Source of the DNA: Prevotella disiens JCM 6334 = ATCC 29426
GTDB taxonomy: Bacteria > Bacteroidota > Bacteroidia > Bacteroidales > Bacteroidaceae
Direction of reading: 5' to 3'
NCBI RefSeq assembly: GCF_000613345.1
Contig: NZ_BAIS01000003.1
Location: forward strand, 1-64,000
DNA length: 64,000 bases
Numbering within the stretch: position 1 is the stretch's first letter; each line of letters starts with the position of its first letter. Made by a program: the position numbers and the translations under genes. This document shows, piece by piece, positions 45,368 to 54,397 of this stretch. Under the pieces are notes generated by a model, which saw only the letters and a list, made by a program, of their open reading frames with translations, did not search any database and was not told the DNA's origin.

Positions 45368-46651
45368 ATGGATACGAACGAAACTTTAAACAATAAAAAA
45401 TGGCTATGGCTACCCACTATTTATTTTACGCGTGGATTGCCTTACGTCATTGTGTTTCTCGTTTCATTGGTATTTTTCAATAGAATGGGCTTGTCAAATG
45501 GTACGATAACGCTGCTCACCTCATGGTTTTTCATTCCCTTTATTCTGCGTCCTTTGTTGGGTAGAGTTGTTATTGGCTATGCCACAAAACGCTTTTGGAT
45601 ACTCGCAATGGAGTTCTTAATGGCTGCTTCCATGTTTGGAATTTCAAAGCTAATAACTGCTTCCTATTGGGAAATAGGTTCCATGCTGCTCTTTATTATA
45701 ATAGCTTGTGCTGCTGTAATACATGATGTTGCGGTAGCAAGGTTCTATAAACTGAGTATATCTCGTAAATCGCCTGGGGTAAGCAGTTTGCATTCGGTAT
45801 TCTTGCTCATGGCTATTGTGGTCGGAATGGGTATTCCTTTAACCTTAGCAGGTAATCTTGAAATGCTCAATCGTGTCGTTGCGAAGTCGTGGGTATCTAC
45901 TTTTTATTTATTATCCGTAACGTTTTTATTGCTTTTTATTTATCATTTTTGGGTGATTCCTCGACCCAAAGACAAGCCGTCTATACCTGTACGTAGCGGA
46001 TTGACCCGTCGTTGGTGGTTGGAAACCAAAACTACTTTCATGCAATTGCCTAACTATGTGGCGTTGCTTTCTTTTCTTTTGCTTTATTTAATCCCCGAAG
46101 GAATGTTTTTCCGCATAGCTCCTTTGTTCTTAATCGACCCTGGAAGCAATGGCGGATTGAGTCTTTCGCCACAAGAATTGGGCTTGGTTCAAGGTTCGGT
46201 AGGTGCGTTTGCTGCCATTTTTGGTTGCATTTTAGGTCGTCAGTCTATCGTAAAAAGAGGATTAATGGGTAGCCTTTGGCTCATGGTTTGTGCTATAACG
46301 TTGCCCAAAATGCTTTATATTTACCTTAGCTACAACTTTGTTTCCACACTTTCTGTTATCAATATTTGCGTGGCAGTGGAACAATTTGGTTTTGGTTTTG
46401 GCATTACTGCCTATATTTTGATACTTCTTTATTGTTCGCAAGGTAAGTATGCCATCTTCCGTTACTCTATTGCGAGTGCCATTGCAGCTTTATCTCTTAT
46501 GGCATCTGGTTGGTTTACAGGCATTCTTCAAGAATATTTAGGCTATCGTCGCTTCTTTGTTATTGTGGCAATCGTTAATATTTTGCCTTTTATCGTAACG
46601 GCATTTTTAAGTCGTTCTACCCAATTTGAAAAGGAAAATGAAATAAGATAG
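45368..46651 (+). CDS. MFS permease, AmpG-like
   Basis: A 427-residue membrane protein with about 12 helices. The start, WLWLPTIYFTRGLPYVIVFLVSLVFF, matches the AmpG/PAT branch of the major facilitator superfamily, whose AmpG members import anhydromuropeptides for cell-wall recycling. It starts 31 bases after the SpoIID gene, so an envelope-recycling role is inferred from family and neighbours. A substrate other than muropeptides is possible. The stop codon lies inside the terminator stem. Confidence 0.83.
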   Translation: MDTNETLNNKKWLWLPTIYFTRGLPYVIVFLVSLVFFNRMGLSNGTITLLTSWFFIPFILRPLLGRVVIGYATKRFWILAMEFLMAASMFGISKLITASYWEIGSMLLFIIIACAAVIHDVAVARFYKLSISRKSPGVSSLHSVFLLMAIVVGMGIPLTLAGNLEMLNRVVAKSWVSTFYLLSVTFLLLFIYHFWVIPRPKDKPSIPVRSGLTRRWWLETKTTFMQLPNYVALLSFLLLYLIPEGMFFRIAPLFLIDPGSNGGLSLSPQELGLVQGSVGAFAAIFGCILGRQSIVKRGLMGSLWLMVCAITLPKMLYIYLSYNFVSTLSVINICVAVEQFGFGFGITAYILILLYCSQGKYAIFRYSIASAIAALSLMASGWFTGILQEYLGYRRFFVIVAIVNILPFIVTAFLSRSTQFEKENEIR

Positions 46652-46674
46652 AAACGCTTAGTTTCTATCTTATT
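46642..46674. terminator. Bidirectional terminator
   Basis: AATAAGATAGAAAC (46642-46655) and GTTTCTATCTTATT (46661-46674) form a perfect 14-base stem with a 5-base loop between convergent genes. Confidence 0.82.
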
Positions 46675-46682
46675 CTCATATC

Positions 46683-47903
46683 TTATTCGTCTTCTGGAAA
46701 AATCTCTTCTGGAATTTCGTCAGTTTCATCATCTCCATCGCCAATTAATATTTGGTTTCCCGTGAGAATTTTCTTCTTTCCGTCCATGTAAGTCAATATA
46801 ATTTTGGTAATTCTGAGCCTTGTTGCATCGCCAGCATAACAGAAAGTGTACGATGAATCGTAATCCCAATCCCATGTACCTGCATCATATTGTTTTATAG
46901 GACCTGTTCCTTTGAAGTTGCCTGACACTCTAATATCGCCCACATCGTTCAAAACATTATAGAAAACTTGAATGTATCGGATTGTTTTTGCGTTCAAATT
47001 TCTGAATGTTAGTTTTAGCGTTACAACATAATTTTCATTGTCCCAACTATAATCAGAAACGAATCCCCAAGGCACAGCTTTCTTTATTTTACCAATTACT
47101 TCGTTAATTTTATCTGCATTAAAATACTCTATTTCTTCAAGAGGTATATGAGTTTTACCTAATGAATCAACAAATGCCGTTGCGTGCTTTTGAAAAGCCT
47201 CGTGTTCGAGTATATCGTCTGTTAATTTATAAACGTGAATTTGCGTACAACTGTAACCTAAATCGAATGGTTCGTTATGTATACTTAATATAGAATCGTT
47301 TTGAATGCCTATGCAATATAGTCGATTGGTCTTTATTTCCCTCTCGCATAACTCACATTTGTATGTATCTAAAGGAACAGGAAGGAAATTCCAAATGTGC
47401 GAACGGCGATATTCTTCCTTTTCTTTGCGTGCTTTTTCAGCTTTTTCAGCTTCTTCCTTTTTGCGCCTTTCCACCTCTTCTCGCTCTCGTCTGATGCGTT
47501 GTTCTTCTTGATATTTAAGTTCTTGATTATGCGCCTCACACTTTTTGACGAGTGTAGCCGACTTTAAATCAATCAGATTTTGCAGGTCTGCGCCCGAAAC
47601 CATAGGAATAGTTTTGGCTTTTTTATAGTTTTTGAACACCGATTTGTCGAGTGTTATGGCAAAATTTCCTGTTGCAGTGGTAGCATAAAGCGTTAAAGTC
47701 TTCTTGTTGAGCGCATACATTTCCGTAATGTTATCAATGCTCACAACAGGCATATTCTCCTTTTTCACATAATAACCCTGCTCGTCAGTTTCGTACATGA
47801 CAATGGCACGGCGCATTAACGAATTGAAAGCCGTGAATTGGGCATATGAAAACAAAGTTGCAAAGCAACCAATGAAAAGTAAAAATAGCTTTTTGAAGTT
47901 CAT
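46683..47903 (-). CDS. Secreted coiled-coil protein of unknown function
   Basis: A 406-residue secreted protein (signal peptide about 1-21). A short N-terminal domain is followed by a charged helix of E/K/R repeats (about 125-170, EEQRIRREREEVERRKKEE), then a part with CELCEREIKTNRLYC that could bind a metal, and a beta-rich C-terminus ending in an acidic tail. No domain was recognised. It forms a same-strand pair with the 47922 gene (18-base gap), so both are probably expressed together. Confidence 0.68.
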   Translation of the reverse strand: MNFKKLFLLFIGCFATLFSYAQFTAFNSLMRRAIVMYETDEQGYYVKKENMPVVSIDNITEMYALNKKTLTLYATTATGNFAITLDKSVFKNYKKAKTIPMVSGADLQNLIDLKSATLVKKCEAHNQELKYQEEQRIRREREEVERRKKEEAEKAEKARKEKEEYRRSHIWNFLPVPLDTYKCELCEREIKTNRLYCIGIQNDSILSIHNEPFDLGYSCTQIHVYKLTDDILEHEAFQKHATAFVDSLGKTHIPLEEIEYFNADKINEVIGKIKKAVPWGFVSDYSWDNENYVVTLKLTFRNLNAKTIRYIQVFYNVLNDVGDIRVSGNFKGTGPIKQYDAGTWDWDYDSSYTFCYAGDATRLRITKIILTYMDGKKKILTGNQILIGDGDDETDEIPEEIFPEDE

Positions 47904-47921
47904 ATATACGTTTTTAAGAAT

Positions 47922-49085
47922 TTACAAATAGAACACGAGGGAGGCAGAAACCACATTCAACTGTTTTTCTTTGGTAAGGTATCCCACTTGCGAAATACGG
48001 TTTGGCGTGTTCAATATATGCTCAAAATTAAGTTTTACCATACCCAATGAAAGCGTTGCACAAACGGAATTAACCATTTTTTTCTCCGTTATTATGTTCT
48101 GTCTGTCCACAGGAATGCCCACCGTATAGCCCAAATGAAGTCCGTATGACTTGTTTTTAAAAGGCACAAACATAATCTTTGGAGCAATTCTGACGTATGA
48201 TATTCGTGGATTTCCTTGATAAATAAATTCGTCAGCATCTCTGGTAAAATCAACTTCAGCGTATGAACCCGTCAATTCAAAGCCAATGAACGAATTAGTA
48301 GTGCGTATCTGTGCGCCAATACCAGCCTCCCATTCATAATTATTTTGCGTGTCTAAGAGTGTTCCAAAGCTACCAAAGATTATTCCTTTAGAATGCCAAC
48401 GCACTTTGCGGCGTTCTTTTCGGTAGTTGGCATAGTATTTTGCCGATTGTATACTGTCGGCTTTTGCCTTTGCTTCCAATATCTTTCTTTCCTCCGCATC
48501 TTTATGATTCGTGAATGCTTCATATAGTGTGCGATATTCACTACTCTTTGCTGGCATGAGTTTTTCGTCATTATTGAGCAATGAGCAGCCAAATTCGGTA
48601 GGCGTAAAGTAAGCAAATAAGGAGCTGAGTCGGTCGTATTCATGCCCACTTGCATACTGATTGGCATTGGCAAGCACGTTTGTCCATAAGCGTTGTGTTT
48701 GTCTGTCCAATTCGTTCTTTGTCATTTCTTCCTGTACATCGAGCAAAAGTCGGCGAATACCGATATTGTCGTTTACAACAATCATTTCAGAAACCTTATT
48801 ATTAATGTAAGAATTGAACTTTATTTGTGCAATTTCCAATGCGTTATAAAGATTTTTTCGGTCGGCTTCGTTCATGCTTTCTTTGGTCAAAGCGGTGTAA
48901 ATAAAAATAGCCTCCTTCAAATCGCCACTTTTTTCTTTCGCTTTTGCTTCGTCCATTCTACTCGAAAAATAGCGTTTACTTTCGATTTGACTTTTCGATT
49001 TAAATGTTTCCATTGTTACCTGACCATAAACTTCGCCTTGTTCAAAAGCGAATAATAAGGCTACGAGTACAAAAAAATGTTTCAT
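47922..49085 (-). CDS. Outer-membrane-type protein of unknown function
   Basis: A 387-residue secreted protein (signal peptide about 1-21, ending EVYGQ). The first half is helical and TPR-like (AKEKSGDLKEAIFIYTALTKES); the second half is beta-rich and ends in LNVVSASLVFYL, a pattern typical of outer-membrane barrels. It is upstream of, and probably co-transcribed with, the coiled-coil protein gene. Function is unknown. Confidence 0.7.
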   Translation of the reverse strand: MKHFFVLVALLFAFEQGEVYGQVTMETFKSKSQIESKRYFSSRMDEAKAKEKSGDLKEAIFIYTALTKESMNEADRKNLYNALEIAQIKFNSYINNKVSEMIVVNDNIGIRRLLLDVQEEMTKNELDRQTQRLWTNVLANANQYASGHEYDRLSSLFAYFTPTEFGCSLLNNDEKLMPAKSSEYRTLYEAFTNHKDAEERKILEAKAKADSIQSAKYYANYRKERRKVRWHSKGIIFGSFGTLLDTQNNYEWEAGIGAQIRTTNSFIGFELTGSYAEVDFTRDADEFIYQGNPRISYVRIAPKIMFVPFKNKSYGLHLGYTVGIPVDRQNIITEKKMVNSVCATLSLGMVKLNFEHILNTPNRISQVGYLTKEKQLNVVSASLVFYL

Positions 49086-49194
49086 TTTTACTTTGATAGT
49101 TCGGTTATTTGTTTCTAAAATATAGGTTGTATTAATTTACTTTACGTTGTAGGGGGTAGATTGTTACTGTTTACTTTGCGAATAATGTAACTTT

Positions 49195-49276
49195 GTAGGG
49201 GCGTGGTTTATCACGTTCCTTATTGCAAAACTACTTACTTTTAGGGTGTTAGGAACGTGATAAATCACGCCCCTAC
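49195..49276. repeat. GTAGGGGCGTG hairpin (REP-like)
   Basis: A 26-base inverted repeat (49195-49220 with 49251-49276; arms start GTAGGGGCGTG and end with its complement, one mismatch) with a 30-base loop. It shares its outer arm with the palindrome at 24769-24800. Confidence 0.8.
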
Positions 49277-49286
49277 GGAGTCCATT

Positions 49287-49378
49287 GTGCAGCTTATCTT
49301 ATGCAAAGATATTGCAAACGAGTACAGAGAAAGTTTACTTTCACTTTGTCGAGTGCAGCTATATCTTATGCAAAGGTA
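49287..49378 (-). repeat. 67-bp-period promoter-like element, copy B
   Basis: Read on the minus strand it begins TACCTTTGCATAAGATATAG at 49378 and repeats as TATCTTTGCATAAGATAAG at 49311, again 67 bases apart, with GAAAGTAAACTTTC between. It points towards the 49085 gene, about 200 bases away. Confidence 0.8.
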
Positions 49379-49698
49379 GTGTAAATTAAGCATAATACCA
49401 ATATATTCACTTTTTTTAAAAAATAAAATATAAGATTTTGGTAATTGGATATTTTTTGTTTAACTATTTTTGGTCGTGCGTTAGAGAGAAATGAAGTAGA
49501 CGGTCTCGAACTTTTTTATCTTTTTAGGTGTGCATAAATGTAGCAGAATTGCTAACTTTCGGTGCATTTTACTCCATTTTTTACACTCAAATTGTTCTAA
49601 ATTCGTGTTCTAAAAATGGACAAAATTAGATGAGAAATGTACTTCTCTGTATCTTGCTGATTATCAATTTATTATGTGGTTTTTATATTTTTGCCTTT

Positions 49699-49781
49699 CA
49701 AAACAGTATATTTTAGCGTTCAAAACAATAGGTTTTAAGCTTCAAAACAGTCGGTTTTGCAGAGCGAAACAATAGGTCTTG
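49699..49781. repeat. 22-bp-period repeat array, locus 5 (4 units)
   Basis: Units start at 49699, 49721, 49743 and 49765 with spacers GCGTT, AGCTT and CAGAG. The cores are CAGTATA, CAATAGG, CAGTCGG and CAATAGG. The last unit has two substitutions in its flanks. This is the longest array in the window. Confidence 0.85.
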
Positions 49782-49870
49782 TTTTTTAAAGCCTAATTTT
49801 AAAGAATTGTCGGAGCTATATTGTTCTCTTTTTCCGTATTCAAAAAATGATGCTAAAAATACCAATTAAT

Positions 49871-49901
49871 TTTGAACACCTATTTAAATTTTGTATCTTT
49901 G
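49871..49901 (+). promoter_or_regulatory. ugd promoter
   Basis: TTTG (49871-49874), 19 bases, TATCTTTG (49894-49901): a full match to the Bacteroidetes consensus. The leader before ugd would be about 128 bases. Confidence 0.75.
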
Positions 49902-50034
49902 CATCATAAAGGCTGCAATCAATACTTGCATTTTTGTAAATGAAGCGACACAATATTTAATATATTGTCGTGGTAGAAAATCGCACTTTTATATAAAAAA
50001 AGACATTTTTGCAGTCGTATAACGCAGAAAAATT

Positions 50035-51284
50035 ATGAAAAGCAAAATTAAAATAGCGGTTGCTGGAACAGGTTATGTAGGGTTGAGCATAGCAACATTG
50101 TTGAGTCAGCACCACGAAGTTGTGGCGGTCGATGTTGTAAAGGAGAAAGTAGACCTTATCAATAATAGACAGTCGCCCATTCAAGACGACTATATTGAAA
50201 AATATTTAGCCGAAAAGGAGCTACATCTTACGGCTACATTGGACGGCGAAAAGGCGTATCGTGATGCCGACTTTGTGGTCATTGCTACGCCTACCAACTA
50301 TGACTCAATGCGCAATTACTTTGATACAACCCATGTAGAGGAGGTGATTGAGCAAGTAATGCGTGTCAATTCAAAGGCTATTATGGTGATTAAATCCACA
50401 ATCCCAGTGGGTTATACCGAAAGCGTACGACAGAAATTCAATTGCGAAAACATCATCTTTGCCCCCGAATTTCTACGAGAAAGCAAAGCGTTATACGATA
50501 ATTTGTACCCAAGTCGCATCATTGTTGGACGACCTGAAGGCGACGAACGATTGGACAACGCTGCTCATGAATTTGCCGAACTCTTGCAAGAAGGAGCGAT
50601 AAAGGAAGACATTCCAACGCTTTTCATGGGACTCACTGAGCCGAAGCCGTGAAACTATTTGCCAATACCTATTTGGCTTTGCGTGTAAGCTACTTCAATG
50701 AACTCGACACTTACGCCGAAGTAAAAGGCTTAGACACCTCAAACATTATTCAGGGTGTTTGCCTTGACCCACGCATAGGGGCGTTTTACAATAATCCTTC
50801 GTTCGGTTATGGAGGGTATTGTTTGCCAAAAGACACGAAACAATTGTTGGCAAACTATTCTGATGTACCCGAAAATTTGATTCAAGCCATTGTGGAAAGC
50901 AACCGAACACGCAAAGATTTCATAGCCGACCAAGTGCTGCACAAGGCAGGTTATTACGACTATTTTGAGCAAGGAAATTACAATCCGAAAGTAGAAAAAG
51001 ATTGTGTCATAGGCGTTTACCGATTAACTATGAAATCGAACAGCGATAATTTTCGGCAAAGTTCTATACAGGGTGTCATGAAACGCATCAAGGCAAAGGG
51101 CGCAACTATTATTATTTATGAGCCAACTTTAGAAGACGGCACCACATTTTTTGGTAGTTTGGTGGTGAACGACTTACAAAAGTTCAAAGCTGAGTGCGAT
51201 GAAATTATAGCCAACCGATATGATAGTGCGTTGGACGATGTAAAAGAAAAAGTTTATACACGCGATATATTCCAGTGCGACTAA
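50035..51284 (+). pseudogene. ugd: UDP-glucose 6-dehydrogenase, one frameshift
   Basis: A reconstructed 416-residue nucleotide-sugar dehydrogenase. The start IKIAVAGTGYVGLSIATLLSQ is the NAD-binding site; VVIATPTNYDSMRNYFDT, KSTIPVGYTESV and FAPEFLRESKALYDNLYP follow; the catalytic cysteine is in [13 protein letters not shown]. Adding one G at 50640/50641 restores [18 protein letters not shown], where TEPKP-stop is now read. It oxidises UDP-glucose to UDP-glucuronate for capsule or LPS. A strong promoter precedes it. A sequencing error is likely, because both halves are fully conserved. Confidence 0.9.
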
Positions 51285-51307
51285 GAGAATGAAGCGAAGG
51301 AAGAACT

Positions 51308-52225
51308 ATGAAGATTGAAAAAATAGAGGAAACTAAAGAATATTTTAAAGGAAAAATTAGCGTTGAAGTAACCCAACCACGTATTGATATAATAAACGAA
51401 GTGGTTTATGCTCAATACTTTGGCAACGGCACACGCTCGCTCCACATGACAATATTCATGCCCAATACAACGAAAAAGAAACCTTGTGTGGTCTATTTTC
51501 CAGGTGGAGGGTTCACCACTTCCGATTATGGCAAGTGGAGCAGACTGCGTATGGCGTTGGCATTAGAAGGATTTATAGTGGCAGCAGTGGAATATCGTCC
51601 GTTGCCAGATGCTTTCCCAGCCATGCTTATCGACGGAAAAGCAGCCGTAAGATACCTACGCGCTCATGCCGAACAATTCGGAATTGATACAGAACGCATA
51701 GGTGTTATGGGCAATTCGGCAGGTGGTTATTTGGCGCAACTTGTGGCAATGACCGCAAAAGAAACCGAGTTTGAAGTGGGCGACTACCTAAACTATTCGT
51801 CAGAAATACAAGCTTGTTGCGATATTTTTGGTCCTTACGATTTTACACGCATCGTGGAAGATTTTCCCGCTGAGGTGCAACAATGGCATCAATCAGCCGC
51901 TGCCTCGGAAGCATTGTTGGTAGGTGGAGTGAAATATGGAAAGAAACCAATGGGAACAATTGCTGAAAACAAAGAGAAAGCCCTATGGGCAAGTCCGATA
52001 GGGCATATACATTCCGACTTACCACCGTTCTTAATTTTGCACGGAACAGCCGATAAAATGGTTACAACCTTGCAAAGTGAACATTTATACAATGACTTAA
52101 AAGCACGCAATGTACCTGCTACGTTTTATCTTTTAGAGGGCGCTGGGCATGGCGACGACCCTTGGTTTCAACAACCTATTATTGATTTAATCGTGGAATG
52201 GTTCAAACAGCAACTGAATAAGTAG
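51308..52225 (+). CDS. Alpha/beta hydrolase (esterase/acetylesterase type)
   Basis: A 305-residue hydrolase of the hormone-sensitive-lipase or BD-FAE type: PCVVYFPGGGFTTSDYGKWS (oxyanion hole), VEYRPLPDAFPAMLIDGKAAVRYLR, GNSAGGYLAQLVAM (nucleophile serine), ILHGTADKMV (acid) and GAGHGDDPWF (histidine). No signal peptide, so it is cytoplasmic. The natural substrate is probably a small acetyl or acyl ester. It starts 24 bases after ugd and may be co-transcribed. Confidence 0.87.
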   Translation: MKIEKIEETKEYFKGKISVEVTQPRIDIINEVVYAQYFGNGTRSLHMTIFMPNTTKKKPCVVYFPGGGFTTSDYGKWSRLRMALALEGFIVAAVEYRPLPDAFPAMLIDGKAAVRYLRAHAEQFGIDTERIGVMGNSAGGYLAQLVAMTAKETEFEVGDYLNYSSEIQACCDIFGPYDFTRIVEDFPAEVQQWHQSAAASEALLVGGVKYGKKPMGTIAENKEKALWASPIGHIHSDLPPFLILHGTADKMVTTLQSEHLYNDLKARNVPATFYLLEGAGHGDDPWFQQPIIDLIVEWFKQQLNK

Positions 52226-52257
52226 ATAGTAAAAGATGTAGCCGATTATTTTTTAGT

Positions 52258-53040
52258 TTAATACGATGCGCTACATGAAATGCCCATAGCCTTTACACGT
52301 TCGCAAATAGTGTTCAATTCTTCCTTTGTAGCTTTTTTGAGGTTTGGGTCGGGTGTCTCTCGGTCAATGGTATAAATCATAACTTTGCGTGGAGCAATGG
52401 TTTTCAGGGCTGCAAGCCATGGGGAAATGTACTCCTCCTTTACGTTGTTTACGTCAATGCCGTCTTGCGATGTGCCTTTCATGAACATGGTTTGAATGAT
52501 GAGCTTACCTTTAAAAGCCTTCATGCCTTCAATGATTTTCGCTGCACTATAAGACGGAATTACAGGGCGGTCAGTATTCTGAATATAAGCATCGTTAATC
52601 GTATCAAGTTTTAGAATGTTATTGTCCACTTTCAAAAGCGCATCAAAAACCTTTGGGCGATGTATGAACGTGGAATTGCTTAATACAGAAACCTTTGCAT
52701 TGGGACAATATTGATTGCGAAGCCGAATAGTATCGTCAATAATTTCTGCAAATTCAGGGTTAGAAGTAGGCTCGCCATTGCCAGCAAAGGTGAGTACATC
52801 TGGATATTCTCCCGTTTTGGTCATTTCTTTTAACTTTTCTTCAAGTTTTATAGCCACCGCTTGGCGAGTTGGGAAAATCGATTTTGTGCGGTGGTCTTTG
52901 TTAAAACCACATTCGCAATAAATGCAATCGAAGGTGCAAACTTTGCCATCGCTCGGTAAAAGATTAATGCCTAACGATAGACCGAGACGGCGACTTTTGA
53001 TAGGACCGAAGATAGGAGAAGGATAAATAATGGTACTCAT
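52258..53040 (-). CDS. Radical SAM protein
   Basis: A 260-residue radical SAM enzyme. CTFDCIYCECGF carries the CxxxCxxC cluster motif; LTFAGNGEPTSNPEF follows. The N-terminal SPIFGPIKSRRLGLSLGINLLP is typical of a conserved family that I do not know to be functionally assigned. It may act in RNA or cofactor modification. The gene is monocistronic between ugd-esterase and ftsX, and convergent with the former. Confidence 0.83.
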   Translation of the reverse strand: MSTIIYPSPIFGPIKSRRLGLSLGINLLPSDGKVCTFDCIYCECGFNKDHRTKSIFPTRQAVAIKLEEKLKEMTKTGEYPDVLTFAGNGEPTSNPEFAEIIDDTIRLRNQYCPNAKVSVLSNSTFIHRPKVFDALLKVDNNILKLDTINDAYIQNTDRPVIPSYSAAKIIEGMKAFKGKLIIQTMFMKGTSQDGIDVNNVKEEYISPWLAALKTIAPRKVMIYTIDRETPDPNLKKATKEELNTICERVKAMGISCSASY

Positions 53041-53140
53041 ATTAAAAATCTTATTCGTTGCACAAAGGTAACAATTAAGTTTAAAATAGGAAGAGGTTGA
53101 ATTGGAAATATGTTTTGTTTGTAAATAAAATTTAAAATCT

Positions 53141-53171
53141 TTTGCTATTACCTTATTTTACAGTATCTTTG
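53141..53171 (+). promoter_or_regulatory. ftsX promoter
   Basis: TTTG (53141-53144), 19 bases, TATCTTTG (53164-53171). It fixes the ftsX start at the ATG at 53207, with a leader of about 32 bases. Confidence 0.75.
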
Positions 53172-53206
53172 CATCAACTTTGGTGTATTATCCCCAATTT
53201 AGAACA

Positions 53207-54085
53207 ATGGCAAAACAACATAAAAAGGCAGGAAAGCCACGCAGCTTACAAATAATAACGCTTTGCATTAGTACGGCAATGGTGCTTATTCTCATTGGAA
53301 TGGTAGTTTTGACGGTGTGTACAAGTCGCAATCTCAGTCAGTTTGTTAAGGAAAACCTTACGATAACCATGATTCTTCAGCCCGATATGAGCAACGAAGA
53401 ATGTGCTACTTTGTGCGAGCGTGTAGACCAATTGAATTATATCAGCAACTTAAACTTTATCAGCAAGGAAGAAGCCTTGAAGGAAGGAACAAAAGAATTG
53501 GGAGCAAACCCTGCCGAATTTGCTGGCGAAAATCCGTTCACCGCTGAAATAGAGGTACAATTGAAGGCGAATTATGCCAATAACGATTCGATAAAAGCTA
53601 TTGCAGCGCAATTGAAAACCTACAAAGGGGTGAGCGATATTACTTATCGTCAAGATTTAGTAGAGAGTGTGAATAACACATTGGGCAAGATTAGTCTTGT
53701 GTTGTTGGTTATTGCAGCATTATTAACAGTCGTTTCTTTCTCGTTGATAAACAATACAATACGATTAAGCGTATATGCTCAACGATTTACAATCCATACA
53801 ATGAAGCTCGTAGGAGCATCGTGGAATTTCATACGAATGCCTTTCTTGCGTACAGCTATCATCGAAGGATTGGTTTCGGCACTGATTGCTATTGCTGTTT
53901 TAGGGGTTGGAATGTATTTCTTGTATTCTTACGACCCTGAAATTGCTGTGGTTTTGGATTGGAACGTAATGATAATAACCGCTTTGACTATGCTTGCTTT
54001 CGGTGTTCTCATTACTTTCTTCTGCTCATGGCTATCGGTAAACAAGTTCTTGCGCATGAAAGCAAGTTCACTTTATAAGATTTAA
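53207..54085 (+). CDS. ftsX: Cell division protein FtsX
   Basis: A 292-residue FtsX: one N-terminal membrane helix (about 22-43), a periplasmic domain (ECATLCERVDQLNYISNLNFISKEEALKE), and three C-terminal membrane helices with FSLINNTIRLSVYAQRFTIHTMKLVGAS. With FtsE it forms an ABC-like complex that activates cell-wall amidases at the septum. ftsE is not next to it in the window. First gene of a six-gene operon. Confidence 0.95.
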   Translation: MAKQHKKAGKPRSLQIITLCISTAMVLILIGMVVLTVCTSRNLSQFVKENLTITMILQPDMSNEECATLCERVDQLNYISNLNFISKEEALKEGTKELGANPAEFAGENPFTAEIEVQLKANYANNDSIKAIAAQLKTYKGVSDITYRQDLVESVNNTLGKISLVLLVIAALLTVVSFSLINNTIRLSVYAQRFTIHTMKLVGASWNFIRMPFLRTAIIEGLVSALIAIAVLGVGMYFLYSYDPEIAVVLDWNVMIITALTMLAFGVLITFFCSWLSVNKFLRMKASSLYKI

Positions 54086-54154
54086 GTAAACATATTTTCA
54101 AGAGTTCAACCTTTATATTATATATAAGGTGTGGCTTAACAATTCATAAACGAA

Positions 54155-54397
54155 ATGGATAAAAAGAATTTAGCATTTAGCAAAATCAATTTCATCTTGT
54201 TGGCTATTAGTGTGGCTATCGTGATTTTGGGTTTTATATTGATGAGCGGTAGCGGTTCTACTGAAACAGAGTATAACCCTGAAATCTTCAGTACCATGCG
54301 TATTAAGGTCGCTCCAGTCGTAACTTTCATTGGTTTCATCTCGATTATTGGTGCAATTATGTATCAACCAAAACGTAAAGACGAGGCTGAAGAATAA
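54155..54397 (+). CDS. DUF3098 membrane protein
   Basis: An 80-residue protein with two membrane helices (NFILLAISVAIVILGFILM and VAPVVTFIGFISIIGAIMY) and the FSTMRIKVAP signature between them. It matches DUF3098, a Bacteroidetes family found between ftsX and uppP. Function unknown; position suggests the envelope. Its stop shares one base with the uppP start (TAATG). Confidence 0.88.
   Translation: MDKKNLAFSKINFILLAISVAIVILGFILMSGSGSTETEYNPEIFSTMRIKVAPVVTFIGFISIIGAIMYQPKRKDEAEE

Larger units (their letters stand above)
49086..50034. other. Repeat-rich gap of 949 bases
   Basis: No gene is visible. In order the gap contains a GTAGGGGCGTG hairpin (49195-49276), the inverted copy of the 67-bp promoter-like element (49287-49378), a four-unit 22-bp-period array (49699-49781) and the ugd promoter (49871-49901). 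This is the only place in the window where all three intergenic repeat families meet. Confidence 0.75.

Noticed and set aside
49699-49781. CRISPR-like array
   Set aside because: Units are 17 bases with 5-base spacers, degenerate and palindromic in their flanks, and there are no cas genes; CRISPR repeats and spacers are far longer.
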